Notes: generated from the letters alone by a model not told the origin. A DNA stretch of 64,000 nt from Chitinophaga polysaccharea (GCF_007829335.1 NZ_VIWO01000011.1:62001-126000); one strand, 5' to 3'; positions 27,605-36,677 are shown, counted from the stretch's first letter. Made by a program: numbers and translations.

Positions 27605-28525
27605 TTATTTTGTTGCCGCAGCAAGTGTTTTCTTGTGTTTATTAAATGCATTATTTACCAGGAATACGCCGCCTATCGTTACCAGCGAACAAATACCTGT
27701 GAGCCAGGTCAGTTGTTCATGCAGGATCAACGCTCCCAGCAAAACAGCTACTACCGGGTTAATGTAAGCATACACAGATACCTGTGCCGGCGGCAGGTTA
27801 TTCAGCGCAAATACATAAGCGGAATAAGAAAATACCGATCCTACCAGTACCAGGTACAACAGGCTTTCCCAGAGTTCTGTGGTAAAGGCGCTCGGCTCCA
27901 GGTGCTGCCCCAGGAACAACCGGGCTACCACCAACATCACTACACCGCTGAACACCATCTGGAATCCTGCCCCATAGAGATAATTTACGCCCAATGCCCA
28001 GCGGGCCGTAAGCACAGATCCCAGCGCCCAGAAGATGCAGGAACAAAATGCGATCAAAATACCAAACTGGAAATCAGGGTTCATTAAATTCGACAGGTAA
28101 TTATAAAAGATGCCGGCCACACCGCCGAAGCCCAGTATCATACCAATAATCAGCTGTAAACTAAGCCGGGTGCGCTGCACCAGGAAATAGCTGGCAATGG
28201 TGATCCAGAGTGGAATGGTAGCCGCTATAATGGCGCCCAGTCCGCTGGGAATATATTGCATGGCCCAGGTAAGCAAGCCATTGCCACCGCAAAGCATCAA
28301 GGTGCCGATCACAAATAATTTCGACAACACCATTTTTTCAGGTAGCTTATATCCGCGCAACAAAAAAAATCCGGTAATCAACGCCCCTGCTACCGCCTGC
28401 CTCAATCCTGCCAGCATCACGCCGTGTATATGTCTTACGCCCACCCTCGACGCCAGGTAAGTGGTGCCCCAGAAAATACTTACAATTGCCAGCGCGATGT
28501 AAGCATTTGTATTCGATTTACGCAT
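27605..28525 (-). CDS. EamA/DMT-family transporter
   Basis: The 306-residue protein has ten membrane helices in two EamA repeats (roughly 8-140 and 155-290), with WGTTYLASRVGVRH in helix 1 and ALNNLPPAQVSVYAYINPVVAVLLG near the end, as in YedA/RhaT-like exporters of metabolites or amino acids. Its start overlaps the end of the PLP decarboxylase gene by 8 bp, implying translational coupling. Export of the decarboxylase product is a plausible inference. Confidence 0.85.
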   Translation of the reverse strand: MRKSNTNAYIALAIVSIFWGTTYLASRVGVRHIHGVMLAGLRQAVAGALITGFFLLRGYKLPEKMVLSKLFVIGTLMLCGGNGLLTWAMQYIPSGLGAIIAATIPLWITIASYFLVQRTRLSLQLIIGMILGFGGVAGIFYNYLSNLMNPDFQFGILIAFCSCIFWALGSVLTARWALGVNYLYGAGFQMVFSGVVMLVVARLFLGQHLEPSAFTTELWESLLYLVLVGSVFSYSAYVFALNNLPPAQVSVYAYINPVVAVLLGALILHEQLTWLTGICSLVTIGGVFLVNNAFNKHKKTLAAATK

Positions 28526-29936
28526 AACTGTATTTATTCACAACTTGTTCTGCTAAAATTTTCATGGTATCGTATACCAGTTGCACATCTTTTCCGGTTG
28601 TTCTCCAGTTCACCAATGCCGCCCGGATGGCTTGCCGCCCCTGGTATACCGTGGCCGTCATGCAAGCTACCCCCGATCCATTGAGCGCGGTCAGGAACTC
28701 ACTCACCGCCCTGGCTTCATCTGGTGGTGCTACATTCAGGGTGAAACACACCACGCAAAGCCGCACAGGCGACAACAGCACAAACCGGGGATCTGTTTCC
28801 AATAAATGTCCCAGCTGACCAGCAAGGTTGATATTATTTTCTACCAGCTGCCGGTAACCATTCTTACCATAGGCCATCAGGGAAAACCAGGCAGGCAAAG
28901 CGCGTACGCGACGCGAGTTTTCGGGTACATAGTTGATGAAGTTAAATTGTGCGGCCGGATCACCCAGGTATGCCGCACCGGCATTCTGGAATACGACCGA
29001 CTGCAACTGTGGATGCCGGCAAAAAATCATGGCAGCATCATAGGGAACATTCAGCCATTTATGCGCGTCGATAGTAATGCTGTCGGCCTGCTCCCAACCT
29101 GCCAGCAAGTGTTTCCACTGATCGCTGCAGGCGGCAAATCCGCCAAAAGCAGCATCTACATGCAACCAGAATGGGTAACGTTCCCGCAGTTTTACCAGCG
29201 CGGCAATGTCATCAAAATCTACCGTGTTAACGGTGCCCGCATTGGCTACACAAATAATCGGTTCACCGGTGTGCGCAGCCAGGTATTGCTCCAACGCGGC
29301 TACATCCACTTGTTCGCGGCCAGGTACTACCGGGATGTGCACCATATTACTCCTTCCCATGCCCAGCATTGACATGGCCTTTCCTACGCTGGAATGCGGG
29401 GTGCCGGAAATCACTTTGAGCCCCGGTAAGGCAGCTACACCATCTTTAGCCACATCCACGCCCTGCTGCAAACCAGCCCATTGCCGGCCTACAGCCAGTC
29501 CCGTGAAATTGGACATCGTAGCTCCCGTTACAAAGCAACCCAGGAAGGACTCCGGCAATCCCAGCAACTCTTTCAATAAGCTAATGGTTTCCGTTTCTAT
29601 ATAAAAAGCAGCGGAGGTTTTATCAGATGAATTCAGATCCATGGCCGAAGTAAGCCAGTCGCCCATCAAGGAGGCCGGCGTTACACCGCCGGTTACAAAT
29701 CCCCAGTAGCGCGGACCTGCAGGTGCAGTGAGACTATTACCATACTGCTGCCGGAACATTTCCAGCGCAGCCGCGCCTCCCGCCCCACTATCGGGCATGG
29801 ATATACGACAATTGACCGCTATCTCTTTGTCAGCGGCCAGCTTATCTATCGCGGATAAAAATTTACTGCTGAAATCTTTGGTTAACTGTAATAACTGATC
29901 TGTATGTTTCAGGTCGTCCTGCAATTTTGTATCCAT
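28518..29936 (-). CDS. PLP-dependent group II decarboxylase (aromatic amino acid decarboxylase-like)
   Basis: I use ATG 29936 (472 residues). The pyridoxal-binding SITIDAHKWLNVPYDAAM has the Lys, and VTGATMSNFTGLAVGRQ, TPHSSVGKAMSMLGMG and HVDAAFGGFAACSD are standard motifs of the family that includes DOPA, tryptophan and glutamate decarboxylases. Amine formation from an amino acid is expected; the substrate is not readable. An operator-like element shared with two MocR genes lies about 70-110 bp upstream. It is co-transcribed with the EamA gene. Confidence 0.85.
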   Translation of the reverse strand: MDTKLQDDLKHTDQLLQLTKDFSSKFLSAIDKLAADKEIAVNCRISMPDSGAGGAAALEMFRQQYGNSLTAPAGPRYWGFVTGGVTPASLMGDWLTSAMDLNSSDKTSAAFYIETETISLLKELLGLPESFLGCFVTGATMSNFTGLAVGRQWAGLQQGVDVAKDGVAALPGLKVISGTPHSSVGKAMSMLGMGRSNMVHIPVVPGREQVDVAALEQYLAAHTGEPIICVANAGTVNTVDFDDIAALVKLRERYPFWLHVDAAFGGFAACSDQWKHLLAGWEQADSITIDAHKWLNVPYDAAMIFCRHPQLQSVVFQNAGAAYLGDPAAQFNFINYVPENSRRVRALPAWFSLMAYGKNGYRQLVENNINLAGQLGHLLETDPRFVLLSPVRLCVVCFTLNVAPPDEARAVSEFLTALNGSGVACMTATVYQGRQAIRAALVNWRTTGKDVQLVYDTMKILAEQVVNKYSYA

Positions 29937-30004
29937 GACTAGGCAATATATAAATGAGATATATCGGTGCTGATTCAGGGTCAAAATTGAGACAAATAAC
30001 TATC

Positions 30005-30045
30005 TTAAAACAGATGCAGTTTTTAAAATTTTGAGCATATCAGAT
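30005..30045. promoter_or_regulatory. Putative MocR operator, site 1
   Basis: A 41-bp element starting TTAAAACAGATG and ending CATATCAGAT; it has 34 of 41 bases in common with the element at 33862 and the same 30-bp step between two CAGAT boxes. It lies upstream of the minus-strand decarboxylase operon. Confidence 0.6.
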
Positions 30046-30530
30046 TAAACAAGGCCGGTAAACAAATCTGTTCTTTCATGTTCGAGCAACCAACGTTTGC
30101 GCCATAGTCCGCCGGCATAGCCGGTCAGTGTACCATTGCTGCCTATCACACGATGACAGGGCACAATAATGGCCAGCCTGTTTTTCCCATTGGTAGTACC
30201 CACCGCCCGGATACTTTTGGGATTATGAATACGTTTGGCGAGTGTTTGATAAGAAATGGTATGCCCAAACGGGATCTCCAGCAACTGTTGCCACACCGAT
30301 TGCTGGAAGCCGGTACCTTCCTGGAAAATAGGCAGGTCAAATGTTTTACGCTCGCCTCCGAAATATTCATATAATTGCTGGGCACAATCCAATAGCAACG
30401 CTGGTGGCTGCGGGAAGTCCACAGCCGGTGCTTCGGTGAACGATACCGCATTAATAAATTCCCCTGTACCACTGATGAGCAATGGTCCTACGGGACTGTC
30501 TATACGCAGATGATGCATTCCTTCTTCCAT
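30045..30530 (-). CDS. ogt: Methylated-DNA-protein-cysteine methyltransferase
   Basis: The 161-residue protein has the alkyl-acceptor motif IIVPCHRVIG with Cys125, the helix-turn-helix region SVWQQLLEIPFGHTISYQTLAKRI and the C-terminal GYAGGLWRKRWLLEHE. It removes alkyl groups from O6-guanine in a single suicide transfer. It lies 9 bp after an AlkA-like glycosylase gene on the same strand, so the two form an alkylation-repair pair. There is no Ada regulatory domain. Confidence 0.9.
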   Translation of the reverse strand: MEEGMHHLRIDSPVGPLLISGTGEFINAVSFTEAPAVDFPQPPALLLDCAQQLYEYFGGERKTFDLPIFQEGTGFQQSVWQQLLEIPFGHTISYQTLAKRIHNPKSIRAVGTTNGKNRLAIIVPCHRVIGSNGTLTGYAGGLWRKRWLLEHERTDLFTGLV

Positions 30531-30539
30531 GAAAATAAT

Positions 30540-31448
30540 CTACTGGGGTAATAAAGATCTCCACAAATAAAACGTGGCATATGCTGCATGCTCCTTCCAG
30601 GGTCGGGTATACTCCTGCAATGCTGGCATGGAAGGTTTGCGCTCCAAATGTAATCTATTTTTTATCGCATTTTGCAGGCCTACATCTTCCAGTAGAACAG
30701 ACTGCGGGAAACGGCGGTATTTCATGAGGGCGTAGTTGGCCGACCAGTTGCCGATGCCTTTCATTGCCACCAGGCTTTGTAACGCTTCTTCATAGCTCAT
30801 GGCATCCAGGCCTGCTTCACTCAAATGGCCGCTGGCCATCTGTTTGGCGGTTTCCACCAGGTATAATGCCTTACTGCGGGAAAACTGCATGGGCGTTAAC
30901 TGTTCCGGCTCCAGGGCTGCTACTACCACAGGATGCGGATACAGGTAATAGTCGGTATGATCTACCACGGCATGATAACCAAAATGCGTGATAAACCGCT
31001 GCCGCAATGTATAAGCAAATGCCAGGTTGATCTGTTGCCCGATAACGGGCCAGCTGATGGCTTCAAACAAGTCGGGCATACCGATCAGCCGTAGTCCCCG
31101 GTACTCGTCTGCCAGTCCCTTTAACAACGGATCTTTCACCGTATAATCGTAAAACGGCTGCAGGTTGGCATCGAGGTGCCACCAATGGGTAATATATTTT
31201 ATAATCGGTGCTTCTGCTACGGGTACGTTCAATGGCGCCAGCACGGTTACTTCCAGGTGGCCGGCGGAAGCGCCGGGGGCTATTTCTATCACCACCGGTT
31301 CACCGTCCGACAATAACATGCGCCGCACCTTACCCTCCACGATATAATGCAAACATTCTTTATCTGACCTTCCCAGGAAGCGCAAACATTCCTGGAAGGA
31401 AAAGTTTTGCGGATCGTTGATCGGCACTTTTATCTTTTGCAAAGCCAT
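30540..31448 (-). CDS. DNA-3-methyladenine glycosylase II (AlkA-like)
   Basis: The start is ATG 31448 (302 residues); a TTG two codons earlier is less likely. The helix-hairpin-helix and catalytic region GIGNWSANYALMKYRRFPQS precedes VLLEDVGLQN, with the catalytic Asp255. The IGQQINLAFAYTLRQRF block is also typical. It excises alkylated bases to start base excision repair. Only 9 bp separates it from the downstream ogt-like gene. Confidence 0.9.
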   Translation of the reverse strand: MALQKIKVPINDPQNFSFQECLRFLGRSDKECLHYIVEGKVRRMLLSDGEPVVIEIAPGASAGHLEVTVLAPLNVPVAEAPIIKYITHWWHLDANLQPFYDYTVKDPLLKGLADEYRGLRLIGMPDLFEAISWPVIGQQINLAFAYTLRQRFITHFGYHAVVDHTDYYLYPHPVVVAALEPEQLTPMQFSRSKALYLVETAKQMASGHLSEAGLDAMSYEEALQSLVAMKGIGNWSANYALMKYRRFPQSVLLEDVGLQNAIKNRLHLERKPSMPALQEYTRPWKEHAAYATFYLWRSLLPQ

Positions 31449-31506
31449 GCACAAAAATACGTAAATGAGTATGGTTACATTTACGGATTCTTGCGATTTT
31501 TTCCAC

Positions 31507-31947
31507 TTATCCCACCGGCTGCGTCCTGGAAGTTACGGCCACACGGTTCCAGGCGTTGATCATCACAATCGCCAGGGTGATGTGCGCTACTTCTTCCGGG
31601 GTAAATACTTTCAAGGCATTGTTATATACATCATCCGGTACGTGTGAAGTACTTACCAGGGTTACCGCTTCTGTAAGCGCCAGGGCAGCACGTTCTTTGT
31701 CGGTATAATAAGGCGCTTCATGCCAGGCGTTCAGTCCATAAATGCGTTGTTCCGTTTCTCCCATTTTACGGGCGTCTTTGGTATGCATATTCAAGCAAAA
31801 GGCGCAGCCATTGATCTGGGACGCCCGGATCTTGATCAGTTCCGACAGGGTTTTGTCCAGCCCGGTGCTGTCTACAAAATCCTGCAATCCCATCAGGGCC
31901 TGCATGGAGCCCGGTGCTAACTCATAAATATCCATTCTTGCTTCCAT
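31507..31947 (-). CDS. Carboxymuconolactone decarboxylase/AhpD-like protein
   Basis: I choose ATG 31947 (146 residues). The redox-type motif NGCAFCLNMHTKDARKMG has Cys48, Cys51 and His55, as in AhpD-like peroxidase family proteins. The rest fits the all-helical CMD fold. It probably detoxifies peroxides or reduces a partner protein. It is 20 bp after the small SnoaL-like gene on the same strand. Confidence 0.85.
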   Translation of the reverse strand: MEARMDIYELAPGSMQALMGLQDFVDSTGLDKTLSELIKIRASQINGCAFCLNMHTKDARKMGETEQRIYGLNAWHEAPYYTDKERAALALTEAVTLVSTSHVPDDVYNNALKVFTPEEVAHITLAIVMINAWNRVAVTSRTQPVG

Positions 31948-31967
31948 CTTTATATCTCTTTTAATTA

Positions 31968-32318
31968 TTAATAAAAAAATTGTTCCCGGACAATTTTGCC
32001 ATCGGCTACATGATATATGCACAACTCGTTGCGCGTTCGGCGTCCGAAGCCTTTGATGGTGACGTCTACCAGCAGCTGGATGGCGAAATAGTCGTCGGCC
32101 ACTACCGGTTCTGAAATTTCCAGCAGGTGCCTTTCTTCGATGCTGTCGAGAAACTGGCGTTCTTTGGCCATTATGGCGGGCAACCCCTCGGTAATACGCC
32201 CGTCGGGCTCTATGTTTACCGCGGCTTCATGGAATAGCGTGGCTTGTGCTTCCGGGAATTTCCATTCCCGGCAAAGGGCCACCAGGTTATGTGCGAGTCG
32301 TTTAACCACCGTCATCAT
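31968..32318 (-). CDS. SnoaL-like (NTF2-fold) protein
   Basis: The start is one of two adjacent ATGs at 32318. The 116-residue protein has a short N-terminal helix (MMTVVKRLAHNLVALCREWKF) and the cone-shaped NTF2 fold pattern, ending in HVADGKIVREQFFY. A close paralogue is at 57197. It is divergent from the first MocR gene, with a CAGAT-containing element between them. Function unknown. Confidence 0.7.
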   Translation of the reverse strand: MMTVVKRLAHNLVALCREWKFPEAQATLFHEAAVNIEPDGRITEGLPAIMAKERQFLDSIEERHLLEISEPVVADDYFAIQLLVDVTIKGFGRRTRNELCIYHVADGKIVREQFFY

Positions 32319-32360
32319 GATTGATTTACGGGTACAAAATAACGGCAATAAATATCACCA

Positions 32361-32399
32361 AAACAGATACAGATTTACCAATATTAAACCATAACAGTT
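32361..32399. promoter_or_regulatory. Putative MocR operator, site 3
   Basis: AAAACAGATACAG then CCATAACAGTT resembles the 41-bp elements at 30005 and 33862, with CAGAT at 32364 and a CAGTT 31 bp later. It separates the SnoaL-like and first MocR genes and touches the MocR -7 element TACCTTTG (32400-32407). Confidence 0.45.
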
Positions 32400-32407
32400 T
32401 ACCTTTG
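32400..32407 (+). promoter_or_regulatory. -7 element of the first mocR gene
   Basis: TACCTTTG matches TAnnTTTG exactly and ends 5 bp before the ATG, so the message may be leaderless. Confidence 0.5.
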
Positions 32408-32412
32408 GCGAG

Positions 32413-33846
32413 ATGAAAAAAAGCAACGGATTCATATATCTTAAACTGGCAGAAAATATCCAGCATATGATCAGCGAAGGTGTATATGCAGCGGGCGATA
32501 AGCTACCATCTGTGCGCTCCTTACATCTGGAACATGGCGTTAGTATCAGCACGGCGTTACAGGTATATACTCACCTGGAGAAAAAGGGATGGGTAACTTC
32601 CCGGGAGAAATCGGGTTATTTTGTGCGCTATGCGCGGCAAATGAGGCCACCACTGCCTCCTGTTACCAATCCTGCTCCCAGGGCAGGCAGGGTACAGATC
32701 AATGAAAAGCTGGCGGTGTTCCGGAAAACGGCACGATCTGAGAAAACTATTTCCCTGATCGGCGCTTCGCCCGACACGTCGCTGATGCCGGCCACCAAGC
32801 TGAAGAAAGCGTTGCAGCTCGCCTCCCGGGAACTGGATAATTCGTTTATCCCTTACGGTGATATTACCGGCCACGAACCTTTCCGGCGGCATATTGCAAG
32901 GCATTGCCTCAACTGGGGCAGGGCCTTCTCTCCCAACGAAATTATTGTGACCAATGGCGCCATAGAAGCGGCGTCTCTTTGCCTCCGGGCCGTGGCCAAT
33001 GCCGGTGATACCATTGCCATTGAATCGCCCACTTTCTTTGGGCTGTTGCTGGCCATAGAAAGCCTTGGCATGAAAGCGCTGGAAATTCCTACCGACCCCG
33101 TTACCGGCGTAAGCCTGGGTGTACTGGAAGATGCCTTCAAACAAAAAAAAGTACAGGCCTGCCTGTTCGTGAGCAATTACAGCAACCCACTGGGCAGCTG
33201 CATGCCTGATAACAGCAAGGAACAACTGGCCAAAATGCTGCAAAAATACCAGGTGCCGCTGATAGAAGATGATGTGTATGGCGACTTGCACTTTGCACCG
33301 GAACGTCCCCGCACTATCAAATCTTACGATGAAGAAGGACTGGTGCTCTACTGCTCTTCCTTCTCCAAATCCATTGCCGCCGGGCTGCGCATCGGTTGGG
33401 TGATTGGCGGTCGCTATCATGAAAAAATAGCGCAGCTAAAATTCATGAGCTCCGCCGCCACCGGCATACTCCCACAGCTGGTGCTCACCAAATTCCTGGA
33501 TCAGCAACGGCTGGACCTGCACCTGAAATCGCTGCGGCAGGCTCTCAGCATGCAAACCATGCAGGTCACCAAAGCCATCCAGGAATATTTCCCGGAAGAT
33601 ACCCGGCTTACGCGCCCCAACGGCGGTATCAGCCTATGGGTAGTGCTGCCCCCCAAAGTAAATACCTGGCAACTGCACGATGCGGCTGTAGCACAGGGCA
33701 TTACTTTCACGCCCGGCGCCCTGTTTTCCAGCCAGCACCGCTACCAAAACTGTATCCGGCTTACCAATGCCAACCCCTGGAATGATGACCAGGACTGGGC
33801 TATCCGCACCATCGGTCAACTCAGCCAACAACAGCTTAATGGATAA
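32413..33846 (+). CDS. MocR/GabR-type regulator, copy 1
   Basis: The 477-residue protein has an N-terminal GntR winged helix (about 8-75, with LPSVRSLHLEHGVSISTALQVYTHLEKKG) and a class I aminotransferase-like domain (about 110-475) with the PLP-lysine motif SSFSKSIAAGLRIGW. MocR proteins sense PLP or PLP-amino-acid adducts and activate or repress vitamin B6 or amino-acid genes. It is followed 65 bp later by a paralogue. Promoter and operator evidence suggests it binds the CAGAT-element. Confidence 0.9.
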   Translation: MKKSNGFIYLKLAENIQHMISEGVYAAGDKLPSVRSLHLEHGVSISTALQVYTHLEKKGWVTSREKSGYFVRYARQMRPPLPPVTNPAPRAGRVQINEKLAVFRKTARSEKTISLIGASPDTSLMPATKLKKALQLASRELDNSFIPYGDITGHEPFRRHIARHCLNWGRAFSPNEIIVTNGAIEAASLCLRAVANAGDTIAIESPTFFGLLLAIESLGMKALEIPTDPVTGVSLGVLEDAFKQKKVQACLFVSNYSNPLGSCMPDNSKEQLAKMLQKYQVPLIEDDVYGDLHFAPERPRTIKSYDEEGLVLYCSSFSKSIAAGLRIGWVIGGRYHEKIAQLKFMSSAATGILPQLVLTKFLDQQRLDLHLKSLRQALSMQTMQVTKAIQEYFPEDTRLTRPNGGISLWVVLPPKVNTWQLHDAAVAQGITFTPGALFSSQHRYQNCIRLTNANPWNDDQDWAIRTIGQLSQQQLNG

Positions 33847-33861
33847 GGAAGAAAAAATAGG

Positions 33862-33902
33862 TTAAAACAGATGGCATTTTTGTACTTTTGACCATATCAG
33901 AT
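33862..33902. promoter_or_regulatory. Putative MocR operator, site 2
   Basis: A 41-bp element with CAGAT at 33868 and 33898 overlaps the -7 element TACTTTTG (33883-33890) of the second mocR gene, so binding could block that promoter. Confidence 0.6.
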
Positions 33903-33911
33903 AGTATTGCC

Positions 33912-35342
33912 ATGATAAAAACTGCCGATCACCTGTATCTCCAGGTAGCTGATAACATTGAACAGCTGATAGAAAAAGAAGTGATGAAAATAGGGGAAAA
34001 ACTGCCGTCTGTCCGCATGCTGAGCAAGCAACAGGGCATCAGTTTATCTACTGCCTTCCAGGCGTACTATCACCTGGAAGGAAAAGGATTGATCGAGTCC
34101 CGCCCCAAATCGGGTTATTACATCCGCTTTAATTCTAAACGCATGCCTGCGCTACCGGGTACCTGCGCCCCGGTAAGAAAGGCCAGCGAAGCTACGGTAA
34201 GCGATATGGTGATGGAAGTGTTCAGCCACATGCGCAATCCGCAGATCCTGAACTTTTCAGTGGCCACACCGCCGGCAGATCTGTTGCCGGCAGCTAAAAT
34301 GGCGAAAGCAGTGACGCATGCACTACGCAACCTGCCCAACAATGGCATCGGGTACGAAGCGCTGCAGGGCAATGCCCTCCTACGCGGACAAATAGCCCGT
34401 ACCTCCCTGGCCTGGGGCGGCGCTTTCACCGCCGATGACGTAGTCACCACCAGCGGTTGCATGGATGCCCTCACCTTATGTCTCACGGCCGTTACCCAAC
34501 CCGGTGATACCATCGCCATTGAAAGTCCCGCCTACTACGGCTCTATGCAGCTGGCCGAAAGCCTGGGACTGAAAGTGCTGGAAATCCCTACGCACCCCGT
34601 ATCGGGCGTAGACCTCGACTATCTCGACAAAGCCATTCCCCGTCATAAAATCCGCGCCTGCCTGTTTGTAACCAACTACAACAACCCGCTGGGCTCCTGC
34701 ATGCCGGATAAGAATAAGAAGATGCTGGTAGACATCGTGGTTAAATATGATATCGCCCTGATAGAAGATGATATTTACGGCGACTTATACTTCAGCAAAC
34801 AACGCCCCGTGAACTGTAAAACGTTCGACAAACACGGGCATGTACTCCTGTGCAATTCATTTTCCAAATCGCTGGCGCCGGGCTACCGAGTGGGCTGGAC
34901 TATGCCGGGAAAATATAAAGAGAAGGTATTGCTGATGAAGCAAAACCACTCTATTGCCTGCGCCTCACTGCCACAGGCCGCCGTAGGGCACTTCCTGGAA
35001 ATGGGACGCTATGAATTTCACCTGCGTAATCTCCGGAAAATGCTGCATACCCAATGCCTGCGGTATTCCCAGGCCATCAGCGAATACTTCCCGGAAAGCA
35101 CCCGCATCTCCCGGCCCCAGGGCGGCTGCGTATTGTGGATAGAACTGGAAGAATCGATAAATACTTTCGAACTATTCCAGCAGGCGCTGAAACATAAGAT
35201 CAGCTTCTGCCCCGGCAGAATTTTCTCCCTGCAAAATAAATACAACAACTGTATGCGGATCAGCTTCGGCAACGCCTGGAGCAAGCAGGTAGATGATGGA
35301 CTGAAAACATTGGGAAAACTGATCCGGAAGATGAGCGTGTAA
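33912..35342 (+). CDS. MocR/GabR-type regulator, copy 2
   Basis: The start is ATG 33912 (476 residues); the frame goes back to a TTG at 33888, but that lies in the promoter. It has the same fold as copy 1: winged helix (KLPSVRMLSKQQGISLSTAFQAYYHLEGKG) and an aminotransferase domain with SNSFSKSLAPGYRVGW-type PLP lysine (CNSFSKSLAPG). The two regulators are clearly tandem paralogues with different operator copies upstream. Confidence 0.9.
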   Translation: MIKTADHLYLQVADNIEQLIEKEVMKIGEKLPSVRMLSKQQGISLSTAFQAYYHLEGKGLIESRPKSGYYIRFNSKRMPALPGTCAPVRKASEATVSDMVMEVFSHMRNPQILNFSVATPPADLLPAAKMAKAVTHALRNLPNNGIGYEALQGNALLRGQIARTSLAWGGAFTADDVVTTSGCMDALTLCLTAVTQPGDTIAIESPAYYGSMQLAESLGLKVLEIPTHPVSGVDLDYLDKAIPRHKIRACLFVTNYNNPLGSCMPDKNKKMLVDIVVKYDIALIEDDIYGDLYFSKQRPVNCKTFDKHGHVLLCNSFSKSLAPGYRVGWTMPGKYKEKVLLMKQNHSIACASLPQAAVGHFLEMGRYEFHLRNLRKMLHTQCLRYSQAISEYFPESTRISRPQGGCVLWIELEESINTFELFQQALKHKISFCPGRIFSLQNKYNNCMRISFGNAWSKQVDDGLKTLGKLIRKMSV

Positions 35343-35348
35343 CGGCGG

Positions 35349-36173
35349 TTATTCTTTCAGGCTTTGCCGGAAGTAAATAAAATGATATTCGATAGACGTG
35401 TGCCAATAGGCGGTATTATGATCTCCCGGGCGACTGATAAATGTAGTGGGAATCTTTAGGCTATCCGTTTGTTGCTTCAATTGCACGGAAAGTGGATACA
35501 ACACATCTTCCGTACCACAGTCAAAAATAAATGGTTTCCGAAAATCAGGATGCTGACGTAAAAGCGTGGAAATGCTGTATTGGCGCCAGTCCGTGGTTTC
35601 CGGGTTACCGATAATTTTAGCCAGGTCGGCTACCATCCTATTGGATTGCCAGAATAGCTGGCTTACCCGTTGAAAATTTGGGTAGTCAATTTCCAGGGCA
35701 CCGCTGGCTGCTCCTGCGGTATTGAAATAATCAGGATGTAAAATAAAATACCTCAATGCGCCGTAACCACCCATACTCAGCCCGCTGATGAAAATATTTT
35801 TTTTATCTACCTTAAATGATCGCTGAACTTTTGGCGCCAATTCTTTGAAAAAAAAGTCTTCATAAAGCGCGGTTTTATCGATAGGGCTGTTGATATAATA
35901 AGATGTGAAGCCATCTGGAGCAACGATGATAAAATTATATTGATCTGCCAACTGCTGAAGATTGGTTGTCTTCGGCCATTGCCGGTAGTCTTCGCTATAG
36001 CCATGCAAAAGATACACCACCGGGTATTCCCGGGCGTGTTTATACCAGGAGGGCTTGAATATTAAAACGGTGTCTGGCCGCTTGAGATGATCGGAAGCGA
36101 TGATCCATCTTTCCTGTGCATTTGTCGTCCTATTCATCAGGCACACCAGTGCTACTACTATCAGGTTTTTCAT
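35349..36173 (-). CDS. Secreted esterase of the D/antigen-85-like family
   Basis: I choose ATG 36173, giving a signal peptide MKNLIVVALVCLMNRTTNA; the frame is open to 36272. The 274-residue protein has YPVVYLLHGYSED, then the nucleophile elbow GLSMGGYGALR and the late HNTAYWH motif of the catalytic His, typical of alpha/beta-hydrolase esterase D-like proteins (putative esterase family). It is predicted to be periplasmic or secreted. It is divergent from an HxlR regulator. Confidence 0.85.
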   Translation of the reverse strand: MKNLIVVALVCLMNRTTNAQERWIIASDHLKRPDTVLIFKPSWYKHAREYPVVYLLHGYSEDYRQWPKTTNLQQLADQYNFIIVAPDGFTSYYINSPIDKTALYEDFFFKELAPKVQRSFKVDKKNIFISGLSMGGYGALRYFILHPDYFNTAGAASGALEIDYPNFQRVSQLFWQSNRMVADLAKIIGNPETTDWRQYSISTLLRQHPDFRKPFIFDCGTEDVLYPLSVQLKQQTDSLKIPTTFISRPGDHNTAYWHTSIEYHFIYFRQSLKE

Positions 36174-36225
36174 TTTCGTACTTTTGCAGCAAAGTTCAGC
36201 AGGCGGCATATCGTTTGCAATAACG

Positions 36226-36237
36226 AACAAATTTGTT
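36226..36237. promoter_or_regulatory. Palindromic operator candidate
   Basis: AACAAATTTGTT is a perfect 12-bp palindrome between the divergent esterase and hxlR-type genes. Confidence 0.45.
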
Positions 36238-36257
36238 AGTCTAAAATTTTGTGTACG

Positions 36258-36626
36258 ATGCGAAAAGAACATTCCACCAATGCCATGAATGAGCAGTTCC
36301 TGTTCGGGGTATGCGAGCTAAATTCAGCCATAGCCGTGATCAGCGGGCGTTGGAAGTCGCAGATAGTATATTCTGTTTCGCGGGGCTATAACCGGTTTCA
36401 TTTATTAAAAAGGGAGTTACCTAATATCTCTGAACAGGTGTTAGGCAGGCAGCTTAAAGAACTGGAAACACATGCCATTCTTGTAAAAAAGGAAATTGCC
36501 GGCACCGTTCCTATCGGCATTGAATACATTCTTACCAATAAAGGGCTGGACCTGGTGCCTATCCTGGAAAGCCTATGTAACTGGGGAAAGACATATGAAG
36601 GAAAAGAAATTGCCGCCTGTAGGTAA
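36258..36626 (+). CDS. HxlR-family regulator
   Basis: The start is ATG 36258 (122 residues); TTG 36249 is possible. The protein has the HxlR winged helix: AIAVISGRWKSQIVYSVSRG, FHLLKRELPNISEQVLGRQLKELE and YILTNKGLDLVPILESLCNWG. It likely controls the divergent esterase gene, or itself, at the palindrome at 36226. Cys19 near the start could be a redox sensor, but this is inference. Confidence 0.85.
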   Translation: MRKEHSTNAMNEQFLFGVCELNSAIAVISGRWKSQIVYSVSRGYNRFHLLKRELPNISEQVLGRQLKELETHAILVKKEIAGTVPIGIEYILTNKGLDLVPILESLCNWGKTYEGKEIAACR

Positions 36627-36677
36627 TATATCTGATATCAATCATTTCTGTATTTTTGCTGCCTATCTTAAAAAACT

